A DNA stretch of 27,552 bases from Rhizaria sp. SCN 62-66 (lineage: Eukaryota; Rhizaria, unplaced), in assembly GCA_001724265.1 (NCBI GenBank), contig MEDY01000403.1, positions 1 through 27,552 of the forward strand, read 5' to 3'. The notes beneath the pieces were generated by a model. That model saw only the letters and a list, made by a program, of their open reading frames with translations, searched no databases and was not told where the DNA came from. The translations under genes were made by a program, and so were the position numbers. Below, one piece after another: positions 1 to 10,300 of this stretch (position 1 is the stretch's first letter; each line of letters begins with the position of its first letter).

Positions 1-65
1 GGGGGTTGCTCGGGCGCGGGCTCGGGAAGGGCGGGGTGGTGCGTGCGGGGCTGCGGTGCGCTGGG
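1..65. other. GC-rich left edge, possible end of an upstream gene
   Basis: The first 65 bases are about 80% G+C, like the coding DNA elsewhere in the window, and composition drops sharply afterwards. A GGTGAG-like step occurs at 65-70, and plus-strand frames stop at 67-76. This could be the end of a gene lying mostly outside the window, on either strand. No protein family can be recognised from so short a piece. Confidence 0.25.
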
Positions 66-600
66 GTGAGAGATAGAAGCTTGGGTCGAGAACTGTGGGG
101 GCGGGTGGGAGAGAGAACAAGCAGTCGGATTTGCAGAAAGCACGTGTAAGGATGCATCAGGGATCATGGCAAATGCAGAGTCAGAAGACCGCGTTAAGAT
201 GCGTAACATTCAAGTCAAAGTTCAATAATATACATCGAACACGAGTCTCCACACGGTCACACTGGGGTGTGTATCTCGTCTGGAATGCAGCCGAATCGAC
301 AACCCAGCCAGCAGTCCACAGCATTTTTTTGCGAACCGCTGGTGTTCAGCTTATGTTCGTTCGTTCGCGCCAAGAACGAACACCCTCTTTACAAGAGTAC
401 AGCTCACCTCAACTTCCGCTAATCGCTTTCTTGTTTTGCTCACAGAGAGCGTTATGACTATACTCACATACGTTCAATTTATACGCTTTCTTGCTCCTTG
501 TTCAATTCTCCACGACAGAAACTACACCGACACTTTCTCTCGTCCGACACACGTCGTTCCACCTCCCCACAGAGCCCCCAGTCCGTTTCCTTCCGCCGCC
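66..600 (+). promoter_or_regulatory. Upstream region and 5' leader of the TBP gene
   Basis: There is no convincing gene here. The open stretches present lack ATG starts with good context, codon bias or recognisable domains. Composition is mixed, becoming pyrimidine-rich towards 600. The sequence directly before the start at 601 is GCCGCC, a strong Kozak-like context. No TATA box is obvious close to the start. Confidence 0.4.
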
Positions 601-2360
601 ATGAGTCGCTTCCAGGGCCCCAGCGCGCGCCCGAAGGCCCCCCAGAACCGTCGCGCGACGTTCGCTGACTCAAACGCGGACTTCGGTGCCGTTTTCGACG
701 CCGCCGCCATCTCCGCGGGCGTCTCCGCCGCCCCCGCGACCCCCGCCGCTTCCGCCGCCGCCGTTGCTGCGGCCGACGGCAGCGACGCCGCGCGCGTGCA
801 CGCGGGGCTGCTGGGCGCGCCGGGCGGCAGCGGCGCGGCGGGCGCCGGCGGTCTCGGCGTTCGTGGCAACTACGCTGCTGCCGCGGCCGCTGGCGTCGCC
901 GCTGCGGCCGCGAGCGCGCAGCAGATGATCGCGACCCGGCCCATGGAGGCCCTGCGCGCGGACCCGGTGGGGTTCTTCGCCGGGATCGGCGCCCCGAACA
1001 TCATCCCCGTCATCCAGAACATCGTCTGCACCGTCAACCTCGCAACGCGGCTTGACTTGCAGAAGATCTCCTCCTATGTACGTCTCCTCCAACACCACTC
1101 TAAGCAAAGCAGCTTCCTTTATGTTCATGTGCTGTTTGTGTTTGTTCGAAACAATTTTGTTGGTTTTCTTTTTATCTAGGTATCAAACACACTCACATTG
1201 ACATTTCTGCATCATTATTTTGTTTTGCTGTCCTGTATATATCCCCGCATTTCTGCGTTTAAGGGCCGCAACACGGAGTACAACCCGCGCAAGTTCTCCG
1301 CCGCCATCATGCGCATGCGCGAGCCCCGCACGACGGCGCTCATCTTCCAGTCGGGCAAGCTCGTCGTCACGGGCGCGCGGTCCGAGCACGAGGCGCGGCT
1401 GGCTGCGCGCAAGTTCGCCCGCGTGGTGCAGAAGATCGACGCCATGCCGCGAGACCCGCTGGCGCTGGCGACGTCGCTCGCGGCCATCAGCGACGCGCTC
1501 GCAGCGCCGCCAGTCCCGCAGCAGCAGCAGAACGCACTCGCACTTGCACAGTCACAGGCGAGCTCCGCGGAGAGCGCTGCGCGTGGGGCCGGTGACGTGG
1601 CGGCCGCTGCCGCTGCTGCTGCGGCGGCCGCTGCGGCTGCTGGGGCGGGGGCGGGGGGCTCCTCTGAGCAGCTGCCAGCGACTGGCGTGCCGTCGGCGCT
1701 GTCCCCGGCGTCGACTTCGCTGTCCACCGCCGTCGTCGTCGCCGCGCCCCCCCATAGGACGGGGGCGGGGGCGGCTAATGTGGGCGAGGTGTCCGTGCAC
1801 TCGCCGGCCCCCCTGGCGCCGATGACCAACGACGATCTGGCGCGCCTCTCGGCCGTGCGCTTCACCGATTTTGCGGTGCAGAACGTCGTTGCCTCCGTTG
1901 ACTGCCGGTTTGCGGTCAGTCTCGAAGGCATGGTTCAAGGCCACGAGCAGTACGCGACCTTCAACCCCGAAACCTTCCCCGGCCTCGTGTACCGCATGGT
2001 GGACCCCAACGTCGCGCTGATCGTCTTCGTGTCCGGCAAGGTCGTCGTCACGGGCGCCAAGTCGCGCGCCCATGTGTACCAGGCGTTCGCGAAGCTGTTC
2101 CCGCTGATGCTGCTGCACCGCAAGGACCGCGCGGAGGCTGAGCAATGGCAGTCGGCTGAGCAGGAGAGGCTGCGCACCGCAGAGGCCGCGCTCGCGCAGA
2201 CGCTCCGCTACCAGGGCTCCGCGCAGCAGTACATCGACGGGTTTACATCAGCAGCCGCCTCGGCCGCCGCCGCTGCCACCGCTGCTGCCGCTGCTGCGAG
2301 CAACAACAGCAACAGCAACAGCAGCAGTAGTGCGAGTGCGGGCAATAGCGGCCATGCAGC

Positions 2361-2408
<48 letters not shown>

Positions 2409-2445
2409 CATGGGCACCAGTGGCGGCCGCGCCCGCAACCGCTGA
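601..2445 (+). CDS. TBP: TATA-binding protein (TBP) with inserted and extended Ala-rich segments
   Basis: General transcription factor that binds the TATA element in the nucleus. Two exons (601-1077 and 1264-2445) join in phase 0 across an intron starting GTACGT, giving 552 residues. The junction restores the family sequence LDLQKISSY/GRNTEYNP. The first saddle repeat runs from about residue 137 (NIIPVIQNIVCTVNL) to QKIDAMP, and the second from FTDFAVQNVV to LLHRKD. The four DNA-kinking Phe positions appear kept: KFSAAIM, LIFQSG, FPGLVYRM and VFVSGK. Odd points are a 137-residue Gln/Ala/Ser-rich insert (1450-1860) between repeats that normally almost touch, an Ala-rich N-terminus, and a C-terminal tail of over 100 residues ending in poly-Ala. 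The start at 601 has context GCCGCCATGA; an upstream in-frame extension to 436 lacks an ATG. The TBP assignment is firm. Confidence 0.95.
1078..1263 (+). other. TBP intron (186 bp)
   Basis: The donor GTACGT follows TAT at 1077, and the acceptor TTTAAG precedes GGC at 1264. Protein continuity fixes both ends. A second, stronger-looking acceptor (TTTTTATCTAG, ending 1179) is followed at once by GTATC, but using it would add residues that do not belong to TBP. Confidence 0.85.
2365..2406 (+). repeat. (GCG)14 microsatellite coding poly-Ala
   Basis: Fourteen pure GCG triplets in frame encode an Ala run near the TBP C-terminus. Pure triplet tracts like this are prone to length change. Neighbouring Ala and Ser/Asn stretches use mixed codons, so this pure run is probably recent. 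Confidence 0.9.
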
Positions 2446-2970
2446 AGCGCACGGACAGATATATCCATTCGGATACGCAGTGGAGTGCGGCAGCAACAAC
2501 GCGCACACATCACAGAGTTAACTAGATTTTTCATTTCCCAACAGCGATCGGGGGCCAGGCCCACTGGAGCTCTCAAGAATACAAAGCTTATTGTTTTTCA
2601 CAAATATACTAATTCAGACATCATTGTTGATGCAATTATACGGTCGGTTATTCACAAGTCGCTGTGATATAGGTTAACTAGTAAGTCTTTATTGGTCTCA
2701 CATTTTGGGTCGACTGGCTCTGCTTCCGTCTCTCATTCGCCTCCAAGGCAAATGCGGTGCAGCTTTCCAGGCCTTGGCCCGGTCGCTTGGCCTGGTCAGA
2801 TCACACTGTGCTTCAGACTGTACCTCAGACTGTGACTTGTGAGTCAGCATGCCGCAACTCACAGTCAGTTCATCACCGGTCACCAGCCACCCTTTTTCTC
2901 CTTACTCGAGTCCACCACTTCTCTCTCTATGTGTCTGTGTGTCACTCTCTCTGTGTATCACGCGTCACAC
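2446..2970. other. Tail-to-tail gap between TBP and ADA2
   Basis: No gene seen. The 5' half is AT-rich. A perfect 7-bp inverted repeat (CCAGGCC at 2767-2773, GGCCTGG at 2789-2795) lies near the middle, and a minus-strand AATAAA is present (TTTATT at 2688-2693). From about 2910 to 2975 there is a CT/GT-rich simple stretch just past the ADA2 stop. It probably holds both 3' untranslated regions. Confidence 0.5.
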
Positions 2971-5313
2971 TCACTCAGTTTTGAGCGCAGTGCCAGCGGG
3001 GGCGTCGAGGGGGATCCACCCGACGGACACGAAGAAATCCACGATCTTATCCGTCGAGTTGACGTCAATGCGCAGGAGCTGCCGCGCCTGTCCGCGCGCG
3101 ACGAACCCCTGCGCCACGCACTCGCGCAGGATCCGCTCCTTGATGACCGTGTAGTGCTGCGGTGCGAGGCGGAGCTCGGTGCACAGCGTGCGCTCGGCGG
3201 CAGACAGCAGGTCCGACCCTTCCATGAGAGAGACGTCGAAGCCGGTGATTGCGGACAGCGGCAGCGAGCCGGGCGCGGGGCCCGCCGCGGTGAGCTCGAC
3301 GTCCGCCCCCAGCAGCAGCGCCGCCGCATCGCCTGCGCCGCCACCGCTACTGGAGCCACCGCCGGTACTCGTACCGGTGGCGCCAGACCCCGCGGGGACG
3401 ATGCCATCGGCGGTGAATGCAATGCGTGCCTTCTTCGCCGCGCGGCCCCCAGCAGCAACAGCCCCCGCGGCAGCAGCAGCAACAGCAGCGGCAGCAGCAG
3501 TGGCAGCGGAGGCGTCATCAGCGTTGTCAGCGGACGAGTCTGCTACACCCGCCCCATCCGTGTCGCCGACTCCGGTACCCGCGACAGCACCCGTACCTGT
3601 GACCGCGGCAAGCGTGCTCTGCGGCAGCGGCGCGAGCGCGGCGTCTCGGGGCCCCGCCGATGGCTCGGGGCCAAGTCCCACGGCCTCGCGGCGCGCGGCG
3701 ACGGCTAACTCGCGGCGCGCACGCTCTGTCTCAAACAGAGCGCCCTCGGCCAGCGAGCGCACGCCGTTGAGCCGGTACGCCTGCAGCTGTTCGATGCGCT
3801 GCCGCAGGCGCCGCTCGTTCAGCACGCCCTGGACCAGCGCGTCGTGGTCAGCCTGCGCGTGAAAGCGCGCAAGCGGCCGCAGCGCCTGGTGGACCTCTCG
3901 TTCATCGCGGGTCCGCTTGCGCTCGCGCCGGTGCAGCAGCCCCCGCGAGATGATGAAGTCCTTGCGTTCGCGGCGCGCGTCGAGCTTCGAGTTGTACACC
4001 TCGAGCACTTTGAGCTTGAGCGCGCGCTCCCACGGCGAGTCTTGCGCGCGGAACTCCATGTCCGCGACCAGCAGCTCGGCCTCGTTCTCGTACTAAGTCT
4101 CGAAGTCGCCGCGCTGCGGCATGTAGCCCACGAGTCCCGCGAGCGAGTTCTTCTGCTTGGAGCGGAAGAGCTGCTGCTGCACGCGCCACGTCGCCTCCTC
4201 GGCCGCGCGGACCAGCTCGCGCTCGCGCTCGGCAGCCGTCGCGCCGCCCAGCGCAGCGGAGGCCGCCGCAGCCGTCGCCGCCGCAGACCCAGCAGCCGCC
4301 GCGGCCGCAGAGCCAGAGCCCAGGCCTGCAGACGCTGGGCCCGGGGTCGTGACAGGTCCATGGCCAGCGTTGGCGGAGGCCGCCGACGCAGATGAGCTGG
4401 AGCTAGAAGATGAGGAGGAGGGCGTGGCGGGGACGGAGGCCTTGGTGATCCGCCCGGTGGGGCCGCGGCCGTGGCCGTGCAGGATCGACAGCGGCGGCGG
4501 CGGCGGCGGCGCGGCGGCCAGCAACGCGGCGGCGGCGGCGGCGGCCTCGGTGGCCGCGCTCGCGTCGGGGCGCTGCGCCGCGGCGGCGAGGAACTCGGCG
4601 GCCTCGGCCGTGGCCGCGGCGGCGTTGGCGGCGGCGGCGGCGGCGTTGCTGGCGGCCTCGATCGCGCCGGCCGTGGGGAGCGGTTCTGAGCAGTCCGGCA
4701 GCGGGGCCGTGCGGGACTCCAAGTAGCAGGCCATGTAGTGCTGCTCACACTGCTGGCGCGACTTGGAGCCGACGTAGTTGGCGGCCTCAGCCCAGTTGCC
4801 GAGTCCGTACACCTCGATGGCCTCGAGCAGGAGGAGCTCTTCGTCGGCGCCCCAGTCGGGGGTGAATATGGGCGTCGTGACGTGGTGTATCAAGCGGTAC
4901 GCGTGCGTCGGCTGATGCGGCTGCACGGCGTGGCCCGCAGCGAAGCACTGCAGACAGAGGTCGAAGTCTTTGCAGACGGCGCACTTGATGTGGAGCGCGT
5001 TTGAGATGTCGACGCGGCAGTAGTCGCAGTGGTAGGTCACCTTGCGCGACGACGAAGCAGACGACGACGAAGCAGACGACGACGCGGACGATGACGATGA
5101 CGAAGAAGAGGAACTCATCGCCTTCGCCAGCGCCGACGCGGCCGACGCAGAAAGACCGGGCGCGGGCGCGGGGGCCGCGGAAGCAGAAGCAGAAACAGAA
5201 GAAGAGGAAGAGGTGGGGGACGGGGCTGCAGTGCCGGACGCGGACGACGCGGACGAGCCAGACGCCGGTGCTGCGGCATCTCCGTCGGTCATTTTGGCCG
5301 AAGAAGATGACAT
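2971..5313 (-). CDS. ADA2: Transcriptional adaptor ADA2 (ZZ-SANT-SWIRM) with one in-frame TAG
   Basis: Subunit of SAGA-type histone acetyltransferase complexes, which links GCN5 to chromatin. One uninterrupted frame of 780 codons except for a TAG at codon 407. In order: Ser/Ala-rich N-terminus; ZZ zinc finger about 92-137 (HCDYC, IKCAVCKDFDLCLQC); SANT domain about 148-205 (DWGADEELLLLEAIEVYG, GNWAEAANYVGSKS); long Ala/Pro/Ser linker; central conserved ADA2 region (GYMPQRGDFET, then the TAG, then YENEAELLVADMEF and VYNSKLDARRERKDFI); second low-complexity linker; and a C-terminal SWIRM domain about 690-775 (LRIDVNSTDKIVDFF). Every domain looks intact, so wholesale decay is unlikely. The low-complexity linkers make it longer than the usual 440-560 residues. 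The start chosen is the ATG at 5313; the TGA at 2971 is the terminator. No intron is needed. Confidence 0.95.
4093..4095 (-). other. In-frame TAG inside ADA2
   Basis: The minus strand reads GAG ACT TAG TAC GAG AAC. Family members have an acidic residue here (human TADA2A ETEYDN, plant ADA2 DIEYDN type). Sequence on both sides matches the family without gap or frame change, so an intron cannot remove it. Candidate explanations are a sense UAG, readthrough, an allelic nonsense mutation or a sequence error. Confidence 0.9.
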
Positions 5314-5891
5314 GGTCACACCTCTCTACAAAATCAGTGAGTGAAATATGCAAGGACGCGTAGTAACAGTGAAATACATGTCGTATTGGAAGCTCGGTGA
5401 GGAGGGAAGGTTGAGCCGGCCTGGGAATTGAAATTATCTGGGAGAGTATGTGTCTCATCAAAATATGTTGAGATATTATATACAGAACTTAGATGTTAAT
5501 GATATATTAAAACGTAATATCTGACAACGGTGTTTTGAAACCATACTATACAATCAAAGTTGGTCCCCATTCTTGCTATGGCGCGAAGCATCAAAGCACT
5601 AGGCTGCAGTGGGCGGTCAAGGGGTGTGTGGTTGGAAGAGGAAAGCAAGATGAATCAAGAGACAACAAGGTTTGTGTATGACACAGCACAAATATTATTC
5701 AGATGTATGTGTGTTACGAAGCTATGTAAACGCATATCCTGCCCCGGAGACGATTCCACCAACATATCCCGTCTTAAGGCACGACTATACGAAAGTGAGA
5801 GAGGTTTGCGTTGTGTTTGTTTTAGAGCAAACCGGAGGCCACCAATGAGCCAAACAAAGGCCCATTGGTTGTGCAGCGCGAGGGCGCTCGC
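5314..5891. other. Gap between ADA2 start and ankyrin gene end
   Basis: Upstream region of ADA2 (minus strand) and 3' region of the ankyrin gene. It contains a very AT-rich block at 5455-5525, with TATATA at 5477-5482. An inverted repeat, ACCAATG (5841-5847) with CATTGGT (5863-5869), lies 22 bases past the ankyrin stop and resembles paired CCAAT motifs. A 111-codon open stretch at 5560-5895 lacks the codon bias of the real genes and is not called. Confidence 0.4.
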
Positions 5892-6784
5892 TTAGTTGGC
5901 GAGCTGCGCCTCGCGCTCGCGCTCGCGTTCCAGCTCGCGCTCGCGCTCGGCCTCAGCCTCCTCCGCTTCCCTGGTTGCCTCGGCCTCCTTGGCCATGCGG
6001 ATGCCCTTGGCGACGGCCTGCTCCAGCTTCTTGCGCGTCGCCGCTTGGCTCTGGCCGGAAGTCTTGTCGACGATGTCGAACAGCGAGCGGCCCTGCAGGT
6101 CCTTGATGTGCATGTTAGCGCCGATCTTTGCGAGGTAAGTCACGACCATGAGACAGCCGTTCTCGGCCGCGAGCATTGCGGCCGTCATGCCGTTGTTGTC
6201 CTGCGCGTTGACGTTGGCGGCGCCGGAGTCATGAAGGAACTCGACGACCTTGAGGTTGTTCGACATGCCCGCGATCATGAGCGCAGAGCGCCCGTCGGCG
6301 GCCTGGAGGTCGACGTCGGCCTTGCTGGTGACGAGCGCCGAGATGATGTGGTGCGAGTTCGTGAACGCGGCCTTCATCAGCGCGGTCTGGCCAAACTTGG
6401 TCTGCGCGTTGAGGTCGGCCTCGTTCTTGAGCAGGAACTCGACGACGTCGAGATAGCCGCCGAACGAGGCGTAGATGAGCGCGGTCTGGCCGTACTTGTC
6501 GGCGAGGTTGATGTCAGCCTTGGCCTCGATCAGGTCGCGCACCTCCTCCAGCTGACCGTTGTTCGCCGCAATCATCAGCGCGGTGTTGCCAAACTACGCG
6601 GGCGGGGACGTGAGGGCATCGAGTGAGGTTCGTGTGTTGTGAGAAAGTCGGAAGAGATTGTGGGGAAGAGTGAGCTCGAGCTCTTAGTAACAAGTCAGGG
6701 TTACAAAGAGGAAATAGCAAGCGAGGGACAAATACGTACCGCATCTTGGGCGTTAATGTTCTTTTGGTTCTGCTGGCCCTCCAT
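5892..6784 (-). CDS. Ankyrin-repeat protein with charged C-terminal helix
   Basis: Predicted protein-interaction scaffold of 248 residues; the partner is unknown. Exon 1 is 6784-6740 (MEGQQNQKNINAQDA). A 146-bp intron (GTACGT...TAG, 6739-6594) is followed by exon 2, 6593-5892. Splicing restores the ankyrin consensus NAQDA/FGNTALMIAA. About five repeats follow, each with G-x-TAL-M/I-x-A helices (YGQTALIYASFGG, FGQTALMKAA, DGRSALMIAG, NGMTAAMLAAENG), to about residue 185. A C-terminal stretch rich in Glu/Arg ends in ReREREAQLAN and probably forms a single charged helix or short coiled coil. The start context AACATGG is good. No enzymatic or membrane segment is seen. It lies head-to-head with the coiled-coil gene. 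Confidence 0.9.
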
Positions 6785-7322
6785 GTTCTTCAAAAAAGCA
6801 CGATGGGCTGTGCATATAGATTGGGATCGGCAAGAAGGAGATGGCAATCGTGAGCTCAGGCAGGTTCTCAAAGGCGGACACACAGGGCTCGACAGTAAAG
6901 TTTCTAGGAAGTACCAAACAGGTGAAATATAGAAAACTTGTTAATTTTCACCGCATTACAAAGACAATTCATTATGACGTTCAGAAGGTGTCGAATTACT
7001 CGTCGAAGAAATTGGTTTGACGTAACCGCTCGAAGCTGTCGGCATTTTTCAGAACCGCGCCCGGATGCAGTGTTCCAATTTTTGAAAAAGTGTGATCTTG
7101 TCACTCCACTCGACGAGTCTTAACGACGCCAAGTCTTCGTCAAACTGTCTGCCGTTTGATTTTCCCGACTGTTTCCCTATTGTTCTGTCCTCGATTTCAA
7201 TTATACTCACCAGAGCCTCCTTATTAATGTCCAATGCAGATCCCTTTTCGAACGCGCGACAGCTTGCAGACGCAGCCCACCACGCTTTTTAGTCACCTGG
7301 TGACGCTTTATCTCGTCACTCT
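6785..7322. promoter_or_regulatory. Divergent promoter region, ankyrin gene / coiled-coil gene
   Basis: A gap of about 540 bp between two outward-facing genes; no gene seen. Composition is AT-rich in the middle (6880-7100) and pyrimidine-rich towards 7322, as expected for a leader. No clear TATA box is positioned for either gene. Confidence 0.45.
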
Positions 7323-7340
7323 TTGCATCATTTGATGCAA
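7323..7340 (+). promoter_or_regulatory. Perfect inverted repeat enclosing the start codon
   Basis: TTGCATCATTTGATGCAA: two perfect 8-base arms around a TT spacer. The ATG of the coiled-coil gene at 7335-7337 lies within the right arm. In RNA it could fold into a short hairpin hiding the start codon; as DNA it could be a dimer-binding site. Confidence 0.55.
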
Positions 7341-10300
7341 GCATCCGACGATTCCGGAGTCACTCTAACACTTTCTTTGGACCACGTCGACACAACGCGC
7401 TGTGAGCCCGGTCTTGCGTCCGTTCTGAGCTACACCCCCGCACCCCTTCCCGAGCCGGCCTTCGACGCCTACCTCACTGCGCCAACGCCCGCTTCGGCCT
7501 CCACACCCGCGTTCTCGATCTCGGCCACATCGGGTCCAGGCTCTGTTACTGCGACCGCGACCGCGACGCTCTCTCCGCGCCGCCCTGCAGACGCACCGTC
7601 TCGCGCCGCTTCAGTCTCATCCTCATCCTCAGTCGCTGGTGTTTCTGCTGCTTCTGTTGCTGCTGCTGTGGCTGACGAGCGCGACCTCTACGACACAGCC
7701 CTTGCGAGCACGCATCTCCTGGCCAAGTCCCGCTTTGCGATCCAGCGCCTGCAGCAGGAGCTCGACGCCGAACGCGCGCGCCGCCCATTAGACCGTCAGT
7801 CAGACCGCCCTTTCGACCGTCCGCTAGAGCGCCCGCTCGAACACCCGCGCTCTCCCTTCGTGCACAGCTCAGGCGCCTTCGTCTCCTCAGGACTCGAGGC
7901 CTCAAACGCAGTGCCCGCGCCCGCGCACGTGTCCGCGCCCCCGCTGCCCGACCCTATCGGCCCCCCTCCGCCGTCCCAGCCACACTACACACACGCGCAC
8001 GCACACGCACAGCTGCACTCGCAGTCACAGCGCGCTTTGCTTAACAACAGCATGCACCCCATGTACGCGAACGCATACAACCCGCACACGCATGTGCCCG
8101 GCTACGCGCGCGCCGGCCCTTTGCACGCTGCACACTACGCCATGCCCATGCCCATGGGCGTGCCGGTGCCCGTGGCGACGGCGGCCCCGTCGCACCCGGG
8201 CGTGGCGTCCCTCACGGCGGCCGCCGCGCTCGCAGCAGCAGCCTCCCGCGCCTACCCCACTGCGTCCAGCTCCAGCTCCGGCTCTAACAGCAGCAGCAGC
8301 GGCAGCGACTACAGAGCCGGTGACCGTGAACGCGACCGCGACCGTGACCCGCTGGGCGCGGGCGTGGCGGAACACATGAGTGCTGTTGACGCACGCATGC
8401 GGACCTTGCGGGAGCGCGAGCGCGAGCTCCAGAACCTTCAGGCGTCCGTCCACGGCATCGCCGCCGAAGCCTGCGGTAGTAACGGCGGGGGCAATAACGG
8501 CGGGTTCGCGCCGCCGTGCTCTGGCGCGCCAGGGGAGCCATGCGCGTGCGGCGGCGGCACCCGCCCCGGTGGCAGCGCGGCTTCGGGCCGCCTGTGCCAG
8601 CGGTCGATCCTCGCCTCGCTCGACGCCCTGCGCGTGCGCGTCGCGGCCGCAGAGGCCATGCACGTCGACCTGGTTGCCACCACCGAGGATCTGCAGCAGC
8701 GCGCGTTGGCGGCAGTTGAGGCCGCGCGCGACGCCGCGCACCGCGCGCATGAGGACGCCGCCGCGCGCGCCGCCGCCGCGGTCGACGCTGCGCGCGAGTC
8801 GGCGCGGCGCGCGCAGGAGGACGCCGAGGAGCGCGCGAGCTCGCTTGCCGCCGCCGCCGCGCGCGCCGCAGAGGACCGCGCGACCGAGGCGGCGCGCGCG
8901 CGCTTTGGCGCCGCCGACGCCCGCGCGGCGCGGGAACTGGCTGACGCAGAGGCGCGCGCCGCCAAGGAGCTGGCCGCCGTGCGCGCACGCGCGGAGGCGG
9001 CCGAGGCCGCGGCAGACGCAGCGCAGCGCGGCGGTGACGCACTGCAGCGCGCGCGCGACGCTGCCGAGGCCCGCGTCGAGGCCGCGTACGCCTCGGGCGC
9101 CGCGGCAGGCCGCGCTGAGGCCGCTGCCGCAAACGCTGCGGCCGAGGAGGCGCAACGGCGTGCCGAGAAGATAGTTGCCGACGCCACGAGCGAGAAGCAG
9201 CGCGCGCAGGCCGACGCGGCGCGCGCCCAGGAGGCCGCTGCGAGCGCCAACACGCGCGCGGACGCCGCGATCGCCGAGGCTGCGCGCGAACGCGAGGCTG
9301 CCGCGCGCGCGACGGCGCAGGCGGCGGCGCAGTCCGAGTCCGCGCGGGCGCGGGCGACTGAGGACACGGACAAGGCGCGCGCGGAGGCGCTCGTGGCCGC
9401 GGAGCGCGCGCGCGCGGAGGCCGCCGACACGGCCGCCAAGGCCAAGGCCGCCGCAACTGAGGCCATCGAACGCGCGCGCGCCGAAGCGGCCGACGCGAGC
9501 GAGAAGGCACGCGCGCTGGCGAGCGAGGCGTCGTCGCGCGCACAGGCGCAGGCTGCCGAGGCCATTGCGCGCGCCGACGTGCAGAGCGCCCGTGCAGAGG
9601 ACGCGTCGCGGCAGCTCGCCGCACTGCAGGCCGACCTTGCCGCAGCGCGCGAGCAGACGCGCTCGCTGGACGCGCGCGTCGACGAGCTGCGGCGCGAGGC
9701 CGCGCAGTCCGCGGCGGCCGCGGCCGCGGCGACGGCGGCGCAGGCCAAGGACGCCGTGACTGCCGCGGCGGCGCTGAACAAGGACCTCGCCGCGGCGGCT
9801 GCGATGCACTGCAAGGACGCCAGCGCGCTGCAGGCGGCGCACAGTAAGGATATCGCCGCCGCGGAGGCCGCGCACGAGCGCGCGCTGCAGGCCGCCGAGG
9901 CCGCCGCCGCGCGCGAGGCCGCCGCGATCGGCGCGGCGCACGCGCGCGAGCTGGCAGCGGCGCGCGACGACGCCGCGGCCGCGCGCACGGAGACCACGGC
10001 TGCGCGCGCAGAGGCCAGCGCGGCCCGCGACGAAGCCGCGGCGGCGCGGCTCGAGCTCGCGGCCGCGCAGAGCCGGCTGGCCACCGCGCAAGCCGCGGCC
10101 GCGGCTGCGGAGGCGCGCAGTGACGCGGCGCAGCGCGCGCTTGACGAGGCGCGCACGGGCCTGGTTGAGGCGTTGCGCGCGCAGACCGAGGCGACTGGGT
10201 CGGCACAGGCTCAGCTGCTACAGCAGCAGAAGGAGCTGCTGGACCGTGCCTCTGCAGCGGCGTCAGAGGCGCTGAACAACGCCGTCTCACTCAACGCGAC

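Noticed and set aside
95-457. 120-codon open stretch before TBP
   Set aside because: It has no ATG in good context, mixed composition and no domain; it lies in the TBP upstream region.
4090-4100. A GTACGA donor overlapping the ADA2 TAG, suggesting an intron there
   Set aside because: The sequence directly after it (YENEAELLVADMEF) is conserved ADA2 protein, so nothing can be removed at this point.
5560-5895. 111-codon plus-strand open stretch after the ankyrin gene
   Set aside because: It overlaps the ankyrin stop, lacks coding bias and has no recognisable motif.
8025-10290. Very long open frames antisense to the coiled-coil gene (up to 688 codons, several frames)
   Set aside because: They follow from extreme GC content and lack of TA-containing codons. 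Their translations are Arg/Pro/Ala or Ala/Ser runs with no domain, and the sense strand has the coherent heptad pattern.
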